From Lachnospiraceae bacterium (GTDB taxonomy: Bacteria > Bacillota > Clostridia > Lachnospirales > Lachnospiraceae), in assembly GCA_910575255.1 (NCBI GenBank), contig CAJTEM010000004.1:124001-188000 (forward strand): a stretch of DNA of 64,000 nucleotides, written 5' to 3'. Below the pieces are notes generated by a model. It was not told the origin of the DNA. It worked only from the letters and a program-made list of their open reading frames with translations, and did not search any database. Shown here piece by piece: positions 27,255 through 35,876 of the stretch. The translations under genes and the position numbers were made by a program. Every line of letters begins with the position of its first letter. Within the stretch, counting starts at the first letter, position 1.

Positions 27255-28634
27255 ATGGAACAGAACATCCCTTACAAAATTTATCTGGAAGAGCAGGAGA
27301 TGCCGAAGCAATGGTACAATGTGCGTGCCGACATGAAGAAGAAGCCGGCGCCGATTCTGAATCCTGGGACTTTGAAACCGGTAACGCTGCAGGAACTGTC
27401 AGCGATCTTCTGTGAAGAACTGGCAAAGCAGGAACTGGATGACACAACTCCGTATTTTGATATCCCTCAGGAGATTCGGGATTTTTACCGGATGTATCGT
27501 CCGTCTCCTCTGATTCGGGCGTATTGCCTGGAGAAAAAGCTGGAGACTCCGGCGCATATTTATTATAAGTTTGAGGGCAATAACACCTCGGGAAGCCATA
27601 AGCTGAATTCTGCGATTGCTCAGGCCTATTATGCCAGGAAGCAGGGGCTGAAGGGAGTGACGACAGAGACCGGAGCCGGTCAGTGGGGGACAGCGCTGTC
27701 CATGGCATGTGCTTATCTGGATCTGGATTGTCAGGTTTATATGGTAAAATGCTCTTATGAACAGAAGCCGTTCCGCCGTGAGGTGATGCGGACCTATGGA
27801 GCGAAGGTGACGCCGTCTCCCTCTATGGAGACGGAGGTGGGACGGAAGATGAATAAGGAATTTCCGGGTACGACCGGAAGCCTGGGCTGTGCGATTTCTG
27901 AGGCAGTAGAAGCAGCCGTGACTCAGGATGGTTACCGCTATGTGCTGGGTTCTGTATTGTCACAGGTGCTGCTTCATCAGTCCGTGATCGGCCTGGAAAC
28001 CAAGGCGGCCCTGGACAAATACGGGATTCAGGCAGACATCATTATCGGCTGTGCCGGAGGCGGTTCCAATCTCGGCGGACTGATCTCTCCGTTTGCCGGC
28101 CAGATGCTTAAAGGAGAAGCGGACTATCAGATCATTGCCGTGGAGCCGGCATCCTGCCCGAGCCTGACAAGAGGCGTCTATGCCTATGATTTCTGCGATA
28201 CGGGTAAGGTGTGTCCGCTGGCGAAGATGTATACGCTTGGAAGCGGATTCATTCCCTCAGCCAGCCATGCCGGAGGCCTCCGCTATCACGGTATGAGCTC
28301 TGTGGTGTCTGAGCTGTATGACCAGGGACTTCTGACCGCCAGGAGCGTGGAGCAGACCGAGGTGTTTAAGGCGGCTCAGATGTTTGCCAAGGTGGAAGGG
28401 ATTCTGCCGGCACCGGAGAGCAGCCATGCGATTAAGGTGGCGATTGATGAAGCCTTAAAATGCAAGGAAAGCGGCGAATCAAAGAATATTGTTTTTGGTC
28501 TGACAGGCACCGGTTATTTTGATATGGTGGCATACCAGCGCTATAATGACGGGGAAATGACTGACATGGTACCCTCAGATGAAGAACTGGCAAAAGCGAT
28601 TCAGGCATTGCCAAAGGTGGAAAGAGAACAGTAA
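27255..28634 (+). CDS. trpB: Tryptophan synthase beta chain, TrpB2 type
   Basis: PLP enzyme joining indole and serine to make tryptophan. The 459 residues and N-terminal extension (PYKIYLEEQEMPKQWYNVRA) mark the TrpB2 branch, longer than canonical TrpB (about 400). The PLP lysine is in EGNNTSGSHKLNSA, the catalytic Glu region in TTETGAGQWG, the phosphate loop in CAGGGSNLGG. Start at 27255 with AAAGGA upstream. It stands alone, with no trpA or other trp genes in the window, so it may salvage indole. Control by a Trp T-box agrees with the function. Confidence 0.94.
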   Translation: MEQNIPYKIYLEEQEMPKQWYNVRADMKKKPAPILNPGTLKPVTLQELSAIFCEELAKQELDDTTPYFDIPQEIRDFYRMYRPSPLIRAYCLEKKLETPAHIYYKFEGNNTSGSHKLNSAIAQAYYARKQGLKGVTTETGAGQWGTALSMACAYLDLDCQVYMVKCSYEQKPFRREVMRTYGAKVTPSPSMETEVGRKMNKEFPGTTGSLGCAISEAVEAAVTQDGYRYVLGSVLSQVLLHQSVIGLETKAALDKYGIQADIIIGCAGGGSNLGGLISPFAGQMLKGEADYQIIAVEPASCPSLTRGVYAYDFCDTGKVCPLAKMYTLGSGFIPSASHAGGLRYHGMSSVVSELYDQGLLTARSVEQTEVFKAAQMFAKVEGILPAPESSHAIKVAIDEALKCKESGESKNIVFGLTGTGYFDMVAYQRYNDGEMTDMVPSDEELAKAIQALPKVEREQ

Positions 28635-28641
28635 CAGCATG

Positions 28642-28684
28642 GCTGCCGGGAGTTCCCAGTCGGGAGATCCCGGCAGCGTTTTTA
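28642..28684 (+). terminator. Terminator after trpB
   Basis: Perfect 10-bp stem GCTGCCGGGA / TCCCGGCAGC followed by GTTTTTAA, beginning 8 nt after the trpB stop. Confidence 0.9.
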
Positions 28685-28685
28685 A

Positions 28686-28714
28686 TTGACAGATTGATAG
28701 CATACCGATATAAT
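28686..28714 (+). promoter_or_regulatory. Perfect consensus sigma-A promoter of the surface operon
   Basis: TTGACA (28686-28691) and TATAAT (28709-28714) with 17-nt spacing: both boxes match the consensus exactly. It lies 52 nt before the first gene of the four-gene cell-surface operon. Confidence 0.92.
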
Positions 28715-28765
28715 AGAAAAGAAGTATAAAAACAAAATAGAGCAAAAGATTGCGAGAAGAGGGAC

Positions 28766-29590
28766 ATGAAGAAAAGGCAAAAGGCAGTTCCCGTGTTAAC
28801 GGCGGCGATAGGCTTTAGCGTCCTGATGTCGATGGGGTCTCTGGCTGCATATTCGGACAGCGGCCCCGGAGTTGCCAGCCTCTGGAAGCAGGATGAGAGG
28901 GGATGGTGGCATCCGAATCTGGACGGCTCTTATCCGGCGGATCAGTGGCAGCAGATCAACCGAAAGTGGTATTATTTTGACGCTGAGGGGTATATGAAGG
29001 AAAACTGCTGGATTGAGACAGACGGAAAGTATTACCGGCTGGGCAGTGACGGGGCGATGCTGAGTTCGCAGGAGATCGAGGTGGATGGCAAGACCTATAC
29101 GCTGAATGAGAGCGGCGAGGTGACGAACGGGAATCCGCAGGAGATGTCAGAGGCTGAGCTGGCAGTGTATTCCTTAGCTCAGGGGATTGTTTCCCGGATT
29201 ACGAATGACAGTATGTCGAAGCCGGACAAAGCAGCGGCGATCTATCGATGGGTGCAGGGGAATATGACTTATACCAGCAATGGCCCTATCGGGGATCCGG
29301 TGGAAGGAGCCATGTACGGTTTCCGCAGGCATTCCGGCTGTTGTTATGAATATTATGCCATGTCACATTATCTGCTTCTGGCTGCAGGAATGCCGAATAT
29401 AGAAGTGGTGCGGGCCAGTGACAATCATCATTATTGGAATCTGGTTGACGTGGACGGAACCTGGTATCATTTTGATGCCACTCCGCGCCGGCTGGGCGGC
29501 AACTGGTGCCTGGTGCCGACATCCTATCTGCAGCAAGTGAGCTGGGGATCCCATAATTATGACATTGAGGCTTATCCGAAGACGCCATGA
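28766..29590 (+). CDS. Secreted transglutaminase-like protein with wall-binding repeats
   Basis: A 274-residue exported protein. Signal peptide to about residue 29 (cleavage near LAAYS), two aromatic wall-binding repeats at about 38-95 (GWWHPNLDGSYPADQWQQIN, KWYYFDAEGYMKENCW), then a transglutaminase-like cysteine-peptidase fold from about residue 125. The triad is visible: Cys in HSGCCYEYYAMSHYLL, His in ASDNHHYWNLVDVDG, Asp in WYHFDATP. Such enzymes cut or cross-link wall peptides. First gene of a four-gene operon; its stop overlaps the next start by 4 nt (ATGA). Confidence 0.85.
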   Translation: MKKRQKAVPVLTAAIGFSVLMSMGSLAAYSDSGPGVASLWKQDERGWWHPNLDGSYPADQWQQINRKWYYFDAEGYMKENCWIETDGKYYRLGSDGAMLSSQEIEVDGKTYTLNESGEVTNGNPQEMSEAELAVYSLAQGIVSRITNDSMSKPDKAAAIYRWVQGNMTYTSNGPIGDPVEGAMYGFRRHSGCCYEYYAMSHYLLLAAGMPNIEVVRASDNHHYWNLVDVDGTWYHFDATPRRLGGNWCLVPTSYLQQVSWGSHNYDIEAYPKTP

Positions 29591-30678
29591 GAGAACAGTC
29601 AGAGAGAAGGCTGCGCAGGTACGGGGTTCTGGCGGGAATGCTGGCAGTGTTTCTATGTGCAATGGCTGTCATACAGCAGCTTCTGATCCCCAAATATATG
29701 GGAACCGTAATAGAGGGGAATTTTACAGAGGAATACTATCGGGATTCTACGAAGCATGAGCTGCTGATCATCGGGAACTGCGAGTCCTATGAGAATCTTT
29801 CTCCCATGAAGCTGTGGGAAGAGTACGGGATTACCAGCTATATCCGGGGGAATTCCAATCAGCTGATTCCGCAGTCCTATTATCTTCTGCGGGAGGCGCT
29901 GCGGAAGGAGAGGCCGAAGGTGGTGCTTCTGAATATTCAGGCGATGATGGTGGACGGACAGAGCTCGGAAGAATATAACCGTATGGTTTTTGACGGGATG
30001 AAGTGGTCAGGGGATAAGCTGGAGGGGATTCTGAGCAGCAGAACCAAAGAAGAATCTTTGACGGAATATCTTTTTCCCATTCTCCGCTATCACAGCCGCT
30101 GGAGTGAGCTTTCCGAAGAGGATTTTCGCTATGCGTTTCAGGAAAAGCCGCTTACAAGCTACAATGGCTATTATCTGCGGGCGGATATCCGGCCTTATAC
30201 GGAGTTCCCGACTGAACGCAGGCGGATTGATTATACCTTTCCCGAGCAGAACTTAAGATATCTGGAACGGATCTGGCAGCTGTGCCGGGAGAATAGGATT
30301 GCTCTGGTTCTGATGAAGGCGCCGAGCCTGTATCCGGTATGGGTACCTCCTTATGAGGAGCAGATAGCGGAGTTTGCCAGAGAGAGGAATATCGATTATA
30401 TCAATACCCTGCTCTACACAGATGAGATAGGACTCGATATGAATGTGGATACCTATGACGAAGGACTGCATCTGAATGTATATGGGGCGGAGAAGCTTTC
30501 CGTGTGGTTGGGGAAAGATTTGAAGGAACGATATGGCTTGACGGATTTTCGCGAGGATGAAGCATTGGCTCAGGTATATAACAAGCGCCTGGAGGAATAT
30601 ATATGGGAGAAAGCAGAGCAGAAGGCGGAATTCGAGGAATTGGGTTATATCAGTAAATATACCTTTCAGGAGGAATAA
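29587..30678 (+). CDS. Membrane-anchored SGNH/DltD-like protein of a surface acylation operon
   Basis: A 363-residue protein with one N-terminal membrane helix (about residues 14-34) and an extracytoplasmic SGNH-hydrolase-like domain. The first block reads LLIIGNCESYENLSPMKLW, where related proteins have GSS/GDS, with the Ser in ESYE as candidate nucleophile; the last block DEGLHLNVYGAEKLS carries the Asp-His pair. Partner proteins of this type (DltD, AlgX/AlgJ-like) pass acyl groups moved across the membrane by an MBOAT protein, and such a protein is encoded two genes downstream. Translationally coupled to the upstream gene. Confidence 0.75.
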   Translation: MREQSERRLRRYGVLAGMLAVFLCAMAVIQQLLIPKYMGTVIEGNFTEEYYRDSTKHELLIIGNCESYENLSPMKLWEEYGITSYIRGNSNQLIPQSYYLLREALRKERPKVVLLNIQAMMVDGQSSEEYNRMVFDGMKWSGDKLEGILSSRTKEESLTEYLFPILRYHSRWSELSEEDFRYAFQEKPLTSYNGYYLRADIRPYTEFPTERRRIDYTFPEQNLRYLERIWQLCRENRIALVLMKAPSLYPVWVPPYEEQIAEFARERNIDYINTLLYTDEIGLDMNVDTYDEGLHLNVYGAEKLSVWLGKDLKERYGLTDFREDEALAQVYNKRLEEYIWEKAEQKAEFEELGYISKYTFQEE

Positions 30679-30682
30679 GAGT

Positions 30683-31192
30683 ATGAGGACAGAGAAAAGA
30701 ACAGGCAGAAGGATGACAGCGGCGGCATTGGCTGCGGTGATGGTTTGGACGGCTTCCTTTGGTTCGATGGCAGCGGAGCAGAAGAACCAATATCGTTTTC
30801 CCTATCAGGAGCAACAGGTAGAGGTCGGTATGGCGGCGGATGCTGCTTTCAAGATTCTTGGCAAGGAGAAGAGTTCCAAGATCCTGGTGAACTGCGCCGA
30901 TGACAGCGGCACTGAAAAGGCCTATCTCTATGATGAGTTTGAGGTTATCACTTCCAGGGAAGGGAAAAAGGAGGTGGTCAAGGAGATCACGCTGACGGGA
31001 AGCCAGGTAAGTACAGAGGAGGGAATCAAGGTAGGGGATCTTCCTTCTTCTGTAAAAAAAGCATATCCTGGGATCAAGGGGGAGATGGGGCTTTACACCA
31101 TTAGTCTGGGAGAGACCCAGCTGATTATCGACTGCGGTTTTCAGGACGACAAGGTAGAGACGATCACCTATTTGGCGGCTGAGAAGAAATGA
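30683..31192 (+). CDS. Secreted protein of the acylation operon, unknown function
   Basis: A 169-residue exported protein: signal peptide with core AAALAAVMVWTASFGSMAAE, then a small soluble domain (GMAADAAFKILGKEKSSKIL, YLYDEFEVITSREGKKEV, GDLPSSVKKAYPG, SLGETQLIIDCGFQ). No known family recognised. AGGAGG overlaps the end of the preceding gene and it ends in ATGA overlapping the MBOAT gene, so it belongs functionally with them. Confidence 0.75.
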   Translation: MRTEKRTGRRMTAAALAAVMVWTASFGSMAAEQKNQYRFPYQEQQVEVGMAADAAFKILGKEKSSKILVNCADDSGTEKAYLYDEFEVITSREGKKEVVKEITLTGSQVSTEEGIKVGDLPSSVKKAYPGIKGEMGLYTISLGETQLIIDCGFQDDKVETITYLAAEKK

Positions 31193-32763
31193 TGAGCTAT
31201 ACATCGTACGGATTTCTCCTTCTGACAGCAGCAGGATTGGCCGTTACGGGGATCTTACGCCAGTCAGGGAAAAGATGGGTATTGCTGGCAATGAGCCTGG
31301 TTTTCATGGCAGCGGCCGGCGGATATGAGACGGTATTATTCTGGTTTGTCAGCACGGCGGCGGGGTTTGCCGCCGCGCTTTTGCTTGAGGAGAATTTTTC
31401 AGCCGGACGTATTTTCAGAGTCAGACGGGAGGAGAAGAGGCGGACTTCCGGAGAGGGCCGTATGCCTGGTGAAGATGAGACACCTGCCGGGGCTTCTGCT
31501 TTTGCAGGCAGGCGAAAAAGAGGGATTCTGCTGATAGTCGTGGCTTTTCAGCTGGCACTGCTGGCCTGGTTTAAATATGCCAATCTCCCGGGGTATACGG
31601 CGGAGGCTTTTTATGAGCTGACCGGGCGGGAGTACGAATGGGAATTGATTGAGCGGGTATCTCTGACGGGAATCTCCTTTTATACTCTGATGATCATCGG
31701 GTATGAGATCGATGTGTACCGGGGAGAGACAAAAGCGGTACGCTCTTTTCCGAAATTTTCTCTGTTTACGGGATATTTCGGGCATTTTCTTCAGGGGCCG
31801 ATCGATACCTGGGAGGGGGCCGGGGATAGCCTGGCCTCGCCGGCGAGGGTTTCGTTTTCCGATGTACAGGACGGATGTCTGCGTATCCTGTCCGGCCTGT
31901 TTCTGAAACTGGTGATTTCAGAGAGGCTGGCCGTGATGGTGGATACGGTCTATGGAGATTATTCCTCTTACGGCGGGGGGTATCTGATGCTGGCAGCGGT
32001 TGCTTTTTCCCTGCAGCTGTATACGGATTTCTGTGGCTGTATGGACCTGGTCTGCGGGGTATCCCGGTTGTTTGGCGTCCGTCTGGCGGAGAACTTCCGG
32101 CAGCCGTTCTTTTCGGAATCCGTGTCCGAATTCTGGAGGCGCTGGCATATTACGTTGGGGGCATTTCTGAGAAAATATGTCTATATTCCTCTGGGCGGGA
32201 ACCGGAAGGGCGTGCTGCGAAAGTATGGCAATACCCTGGCAGTGTTTTTGCTGAGCGGATTGTGGCATGGGGGGAAATGGACCTTTATCATCGGCACCGG
32301 ACTGCTGCAGGGCGTCTACATGATAATCGGAGCATTGCTGGAACCGCTGGCCATTGCCTTTTTTCGGTTTGTCCGGGTGAAGCGGACAGCACCCATTTTG
32401 CGGCTTCTGCGCCGGATCCGTACCTTTGTGCTGATTACGGTCGGTTTTGTGCTGTTCCGCTCGGATACGCTGACAATGGCCGGTGAGATTCTTCTGGGGA
32501 TGCTCAGGCAGAGCCGGTATCCGGAATACGCAGAAGGTGTCTGGCATTCCGGTCTGGGAGCGGCGGACTTTGCGGTTCTGCTGATCGCTCTGACTGTGCT
32601 GTTTCTGATCTCTTTGTGGAGAGAAAAGCGGGGAGAGGAAAAGCTTCTGCGGGGAGAGGCAATCCGGACCATAGCATGCTTTGGAATGCTGTTTCTGATT
32701 CTGGTGTTTGGCTGTTATGGCAAGGGGTATGACAGTTCTTCTTTTATTTATTCGCGGTTCTGA
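31189..32763 (+). CDS. MBOAT family O-acyltransferase (AlgI/DltB-like)
   Basis: A 524-residue polytopic membrane protein, about ten hydrophobic helices. The conserved MBOAT region is clear: SEFWRRWHITLGAFLRKYVY, IPLGGNRKG, and the catalytic-His motif LSGLWHGGKWTFIIGTGLLQ. These proteins carry acyl (often acetyl) groups across the membrane to extracellular polymers. A charged cytoplasmic insert at about residues 80-110 (RREEKRRTSGEGRMPGEDET) is unusual. It is the last gene of the operon, coupled to the previous one by ATGA overlap. The acceptor is unknown; wall polysaccharide or teichoic-type polymer is likely. Confidence 0.9.
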   Translation: MMSYTSYGFLLLTAAGLAVTGILRQSGKRWVLLAMSLVFMAAAGGYETVLFWFVSTAAGFAAALLLEENFSAGRIFRVRREEKRRTSGEGRMPGEDETPAGASAFAGRRKRGILLIVVAFQLALLAWFKYANLPGYTAEAFYELTGREYEWELIERVSLTGISFYTLMIIGYEIDVYRGETKAVRSFPKFSLFTGYFGHFLQGPIDTWEGAGDSLASPARVSFSDVQDGCLRILSGLFLKLVISERLAVMVDTVYGDYSSYGGGYLMLAAVAFSLQLYTDFCGCMDLVCGVSRLFGVRLAENFRQPFFSESVSEFWRRWHITLGAFLRKYVYIPLGGNRKGVLRKYGNTLAVFLLSGLWHGGKWTFIIGTGLLQGVYMIIGALLEPLAIAFFRFVRVKRTAPILRLLRRIRTFVLITVGFVLFRSDTLTMAGEILLGMLRQSRYPEYAEGVWHSGLGAADFAVLLIALTVLFLISLWREKRGEEKLLRGEAIRTIACFGMLFLILVFGCYGKGYDSSSFIYSRF

Positions 32764-32782
32764 TCTGCAGGACTCGGAACTC

Positions 32783-32853
32783 GAAATCGAAATCGAAATC
32801 CGGGATTCAAGATCCGGGATCCAAAACCCGGCATTCAAAATCTGGTTCCTCAG
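32783..32853. repeat. Short tandem repeats between the MBOAT and ABC-F genes
   Basis: Three copies of the hexamer GAAATC (32783-32800) run into four degenerate 14-bp units (ATCCGGGATTCAAG, ATCCGGGATCCAAA, ACCCGGCATTCAAA, ATCTGGTTCCTCAG; 32798-32853). Non-coding. Confidence 0.7.
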
Positions 32854-32905
32854 ATTCAATAACAGAATGTGTCGGGAACAGGAATCGTTGACAAAAATGG
32901 GTCGA

Positions 32906-32954
32906 GAGCGTGTTTGAAAATTGCTTTGCCGGGAATGGATTTTCAAACATGCTC
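32906..32954. repeat. 15-bp inverted repeat upstream of the ABC-F gene
   Basis: GAGCGTGTTTGAAAA (32906-32920) pairs with 32940-32954 with one mismatch, 19-nt loop. No T tail. Either a small palindromic repeat or a leader structure of the ABC-F transcript. Confidence 0.6.
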
Positions 32955-33048
32955 AGGAAGGAAACGGATAGGATTCCAGGGAGGGAGAACGTGGGGAGCG
33001 CTGTCCGAAGGAAAACGGCGTATCAGGAGCAGCTGGAGGGAAGCAAAG

Positions 33049-35169
33049 ATGCTGTATCAGATCCAGGACGGAACCTTGTCCATGGGCGGGCATGTGGTTC
33101 TGTCACATATTTATTTTGAAATTAAGGGAAAAGAGAAAAGTGCCGTGGTGGGAAGTAACGGGGCGGGGAAGACGACACTTCTTCGCCTGATTGCCGGGGA
33201 GCTGGAGCTGGATCGGGATGATCGCAGAAGCGGGCCGGGAATCAGCCAGTCCCGCCGGCTGACCATAGGCATGCTGAGACAGCAGGCCTTTTTCGATGGA
33301 AGCAAGAGCGTGGAGGAGGAGCTTCTGGAGCATTGTCCCAAGGGTGACGGGTATGACCAGGAGCGGCTGGAATATGAGCGGGAATATGATATTTTATTCA
33401 CCGGCTTTGGTTTTTGCAGGGAAGATAAGAAAAGGCGGCTGGAGGAATTCTCGGGAGGGGAGCAGACACGGATCGCCCTGATCCGCCTGTTGCTTCAGAA
33501 ACCGGATATCCTGTTGCTGGATGAGCCGACGAATCATCTGGATATGGAGACGGTTCAGTGGTTAGAGGAATATCTGCAGGGGTATGAACATGCGGTGGTG
33601 ATGGTTTCCCATGACCGGTTTTTCCTGGATCAGACGGCAGAAGTGGTCTGGGAGCTGAAAAAAGGGAGACTGGTCCGTTATCCGGGGAATTATACCCGCT
33701 ATCGGGAGCAGAAAAGGAAAAATACCATTTTGCAGAAAAAGGCCTGGGAACGGCAGCAGCAAGAGAGAGCCCGCCTGGAAGCGGTGATTGAGCGGTTCAA
33801 GCATAAGCCTTCCAAGGCGGCTTTTGCCCGTGCAAAGAAAAAGCAGCTGGAGCGGATGGAGAAGGCGGAACCACCGGATTCTGAGGAGTTTCCTTTGTTT
33901 ACCGGGGAGATCCATCCCCAGATCCCTGGCGGGAAGTGGGTGCTGGAGGCGGAACATCTGAAGCTGGGATATGACCGGCCTCTTCTGGAGCTGTCCCTGC
34001 GGATCCGCCGGGGGCAGAAGATCGGGCTTCTGGGCCCGAATGGCGTGGGGAAAAGCACTTTTTTGAAAACAGCGGCCGGAATTTTGCCGGCGCTGGCCGG
34101 GGAATGGAGCCTGGGGAATCATATAACCATAGGATATTTTGACCAGCATTCCTCACAGCTGGAATCGGAAAAGAGTGTGCTGAAACATTTTCATGACCAG
34201 TTTCCGGTGCTGACGGAAAAGGAGGTCCGTTCCGTTCTGGGAGCTTATCTGTTTGGGGGAAGGGAGGCTTCCCGGAGAGTCAGCGATTTGTCCGGTGGGG
34301 AGAAAGCGAGACTGGTGCTGGCGGAGCTTTTGCAGAGCCGGCCGAATTTCCTGATTCTGGATGAGCCGACCAATCACATGGATATTAGGGCAAAGGAGAC
34401 TTTTGAATCGGCATTTCGTGCCTATACGGGGACGATTCTGTTCGTGTCCCATGACCGGTATTTTATCCGCCAGGTGGCAGAGTCCGTTCTGATCTTTGAA
34501 AACGGCCGGGCGTCGTATTATCCGTTTGGCTATGAGCATTATCTGGAACAGAAAAAAAAGAAGGGGAACGGTGGCAGCCTGACGGCGCAGATACGGGCAG
34601 AGGATCAGGCATTGATTGAGTCACTGCGTGCCGTGCCCCGGGCAGAGCGCCACAGCCTGAGAGAGGTGGGCACAGAAGCCGCCTATGAAGACTGGAGGCT
34701 GCGTCCGGCGAGGGAGAGGATGGAAGAGGCGGGGGAACGCTATGAGAAGATCTTGCGTCAGGCAGAGGAATGGAGGAAGAGCTGGCAGGAAAGCCGGGAG
34801 TTCTGGGAATGGGCGACAGGAGGACCGGGGGAGAGGGAAGAAGATCCGGTAGAGAAAGGGGAAGACCTGGCAGGGACGGGGGAAGAACCGATAGGGACGG
34901 GGGAAGAACCGATAGGGACGAAGGAAGGCCTGGCAGGGACGAAGGAAGATCCGGCAGGGACGGAAGAAGGCCTGGCAGAGACTAAGGAAGAAGACCTGGC
35001 AGGAAGCGGCCGGGCGGCCGGGGAAAGGAAAAAGGAAGCAGAGAAGGCAAAACGGGATGAACACGGGCGGGAATCCCGGTATTGGCAAAATGAAGTCCGG
35101 GATGCCTGGGAAGAGTGGCATGCGAGCTGTCTGGCATGGTTGGAAGTTTGGGAGGAAGTCAGTTTCTGA
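33049..35169 (+). CDS. ABC-F ATPase with an acidic tandem-repeat insertion
   Basis: Cytosolic twin-ATPase protein of the ABC-F class (no membrane domains), acting on ribosomes as translation factor or antibiotic-protection protein. Of 706 residues. First ATPase: GSNGAGKTTLL, FSGGEQTRIAL, LLLDEPTNHLD; linker with basic arm (FKHKPSKAAFARAKKKQLER); second: GPNGVGKSTFLK, LSGGEKARLVLAELL, LILDEPTNHMD. Start at 33049 has GGAGGG 8 nt upstream. The C-terminal coiled-coil region is interrupted by about seven 7-residue acidic repeats (GTGEEPI / GTKEGLA type), which I have not seen in family members. Whether it gives drug resistance cannot be told. Confidence 0.92.
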   Translation: MLYQIQDGTLSMGGHVVLSHIYFEIKGKEKSAVVGSNGAGKTTLLRLIAGELELDRDDRRSGPGISQSRRLTIGMLRQQAFFDGSKSVEEELLEHCPKGDGYDQERLEYEREYDILFTGFGFCREDKKRRLEEFSGGEQTRIALIRLLLQKPDILLLDEPTNHLDMETVQWLEEYLQGYEHAVVMVSHDRFFLDQTAEVVWELKKGRLVRYPGNYTRYREQKRKNTILQKKAWERQQQERARLEAVIERFKHKPSKAAFARAKKKQLERMEKAEPPDSEEFPLFTGEIHPQIPGGKWVLEAEHLKLGYDRPLLELSLRIRRGQKIGLLGPNGVGKSTFLKTAAGILPALAGEWSLGNHITIGYFDQHSSQLESEKSVLKHFHDQFPVLTEKEVRSVLGAYLFGGREASRRVSDLSGGEKARLVLAELLQSRPNFLILDEPTNHMDIRAKETFESAFRAYTGTILFVSHDRYFIRQVAESVLIFENGRASYYPFGYEHYLEQKKKKGNGGSLTAQIRAEDQALIESLRAVPRAERHSLREVGTEAAYEDWRLRPARERMEEAGERYEKILRQAEEWRKSWQESREFWEWATGGPGEREEDPVEKGEDLAGTGEEPIGTGEEPIGTKEGLAGTKEDPAGTEEGLAETKEEDLAGSGRAAGERKKEAEKAKRDEHGRESRYWQNEVRDAWEEWHASCLAWLEVWEEVSF
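34852..35001 (+). repeat. 21-bp coding minisatellite in the ABC-F gene
   Basis: Six 21-bp units (for example GGGACGGGGGAAGAACCGATA, twice in a row) plus a seventh of 24 bp, in frame, encoding Gly/Glu-rich heptads. Confidence 0.9.
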
Positions 35170-35252
35170 TTGTAAAAAAGAATGATTTGGTATACTATAT
35201 TTATAAAGAATATGGCTGCAAAAGTTAGAAAAACTAAAGAGGATCCTAGAAC

Positions 35253-35281
35253 TTGACATACAGAAAGATTTGTATTATGAT
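35253..35281 (+). promoter_or_regulatory. Promoter of the Panacea/ATPase cassette
   Basis: TTGACA (35253-35258) and TATGAT (35276-35281), 17-nt spacing, about 110 nt upstream of the Panacea start. A second, weaker one with an extended -10 (TGGTATACT) ends at 35196. Confidence 0.8.
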
Positions 35282-35390
35282 AAAACAAACATATGTTCTT
35301 GCTTTGCGGGAAGAGATTTTAGAAGGCAGCGGTATTTTCGTTCTCAGATGTGGAAAGAAATATATTATAAATACAGAAGGGAGAACTGCT

Positions 35391-35822
35391 ATGACAATTA
35401 TGGATGTCGCCCGCTATTTGATTTATTTATCTTATCACGATGGTAATAATTATTCTCTGACACCTTTAAAATTGCAGAAGGTTCTTTACTATGTCCAGGG
35501 ATGGAGTTATTTATGGGATAATAAGCCCATGTTTGCCGAGGTATTTGAGGCATGGCAGTATGGGCCTGTTAACAGGGAAGTATATGATCAGTTTAAGATT
35601 TATAAAGGTTCCGAAATTCCTTATAAAGAAGGGGCGAGACCCAGATGTGCGTCACCAGAAGAATTGGAGACGATTGAAAGGGTGTGGGAAGAGTATGGGA
35701 TGGAATCTGCAGGGGAGCTGGTTACCATGACTCATGAAGAGGCTCCATGGCGGAATGCATATCAGGAAGGAACTCTGATCAGCAATCGGGCAATTAGAAA
35801 GTATTTTCATGAGAATTATTAA
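35391..35822 (+). CDS. Panacea-domain protein (DUF4065/SocA-like antitoxin)
   Basis: A 143-residue single Panacea domain. Key pieces: DVARYLIYLSYHDGNNYSLT, PLKLQKVLYYVQGWSYLWDN, EAWQYGPVNREVYDQFK and MTHEEAPWRNAY, matching the family signature (LxLQKLLYYxQG, AWxxGPVxxxVY, H...PW). Panacea proteins serve as general antitoxins beside many unrelated toxins. Start chosen at 35391 because AAGGGAG precedes it and the promoter at 35253 overlaps any upstream frame. First gene of a three-gene cassette that is A+T-richer than its neighbours. Confidence 0.9.
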   Translation: MTIMDVARYLIYLSYHDGNNYSLTPLKLQKVLYYVQGWSYLWDNKPMFAEVFEAWQYGPVNREVYDQFKIYKGSEIPYKEGARPRCASPEELETIERVWEEYGMESAGELVTMTHEEAPWRNAYQEGTLISNRAIRKYFHENY

Positions 35823-35876
35823 CTGTTTGAATTCAGAGGGGATATGACTCTGGATTTGATATGGGGAGGGACATAT

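Noticed and set aside
31918-32946. Long minus-strand frame opposite the MBOAT gene
   Set aside because: Shadow of a clear membrane acyltransferase; Gln/His/Arg-rich with no domain.
35253-35390. Extended N-terminus for the Panacea protein
   Set aside because: The consensus promoter at 35253-35281 lies inside it, so those codons would not be transcribed; the Panacea fold starts at 35391.
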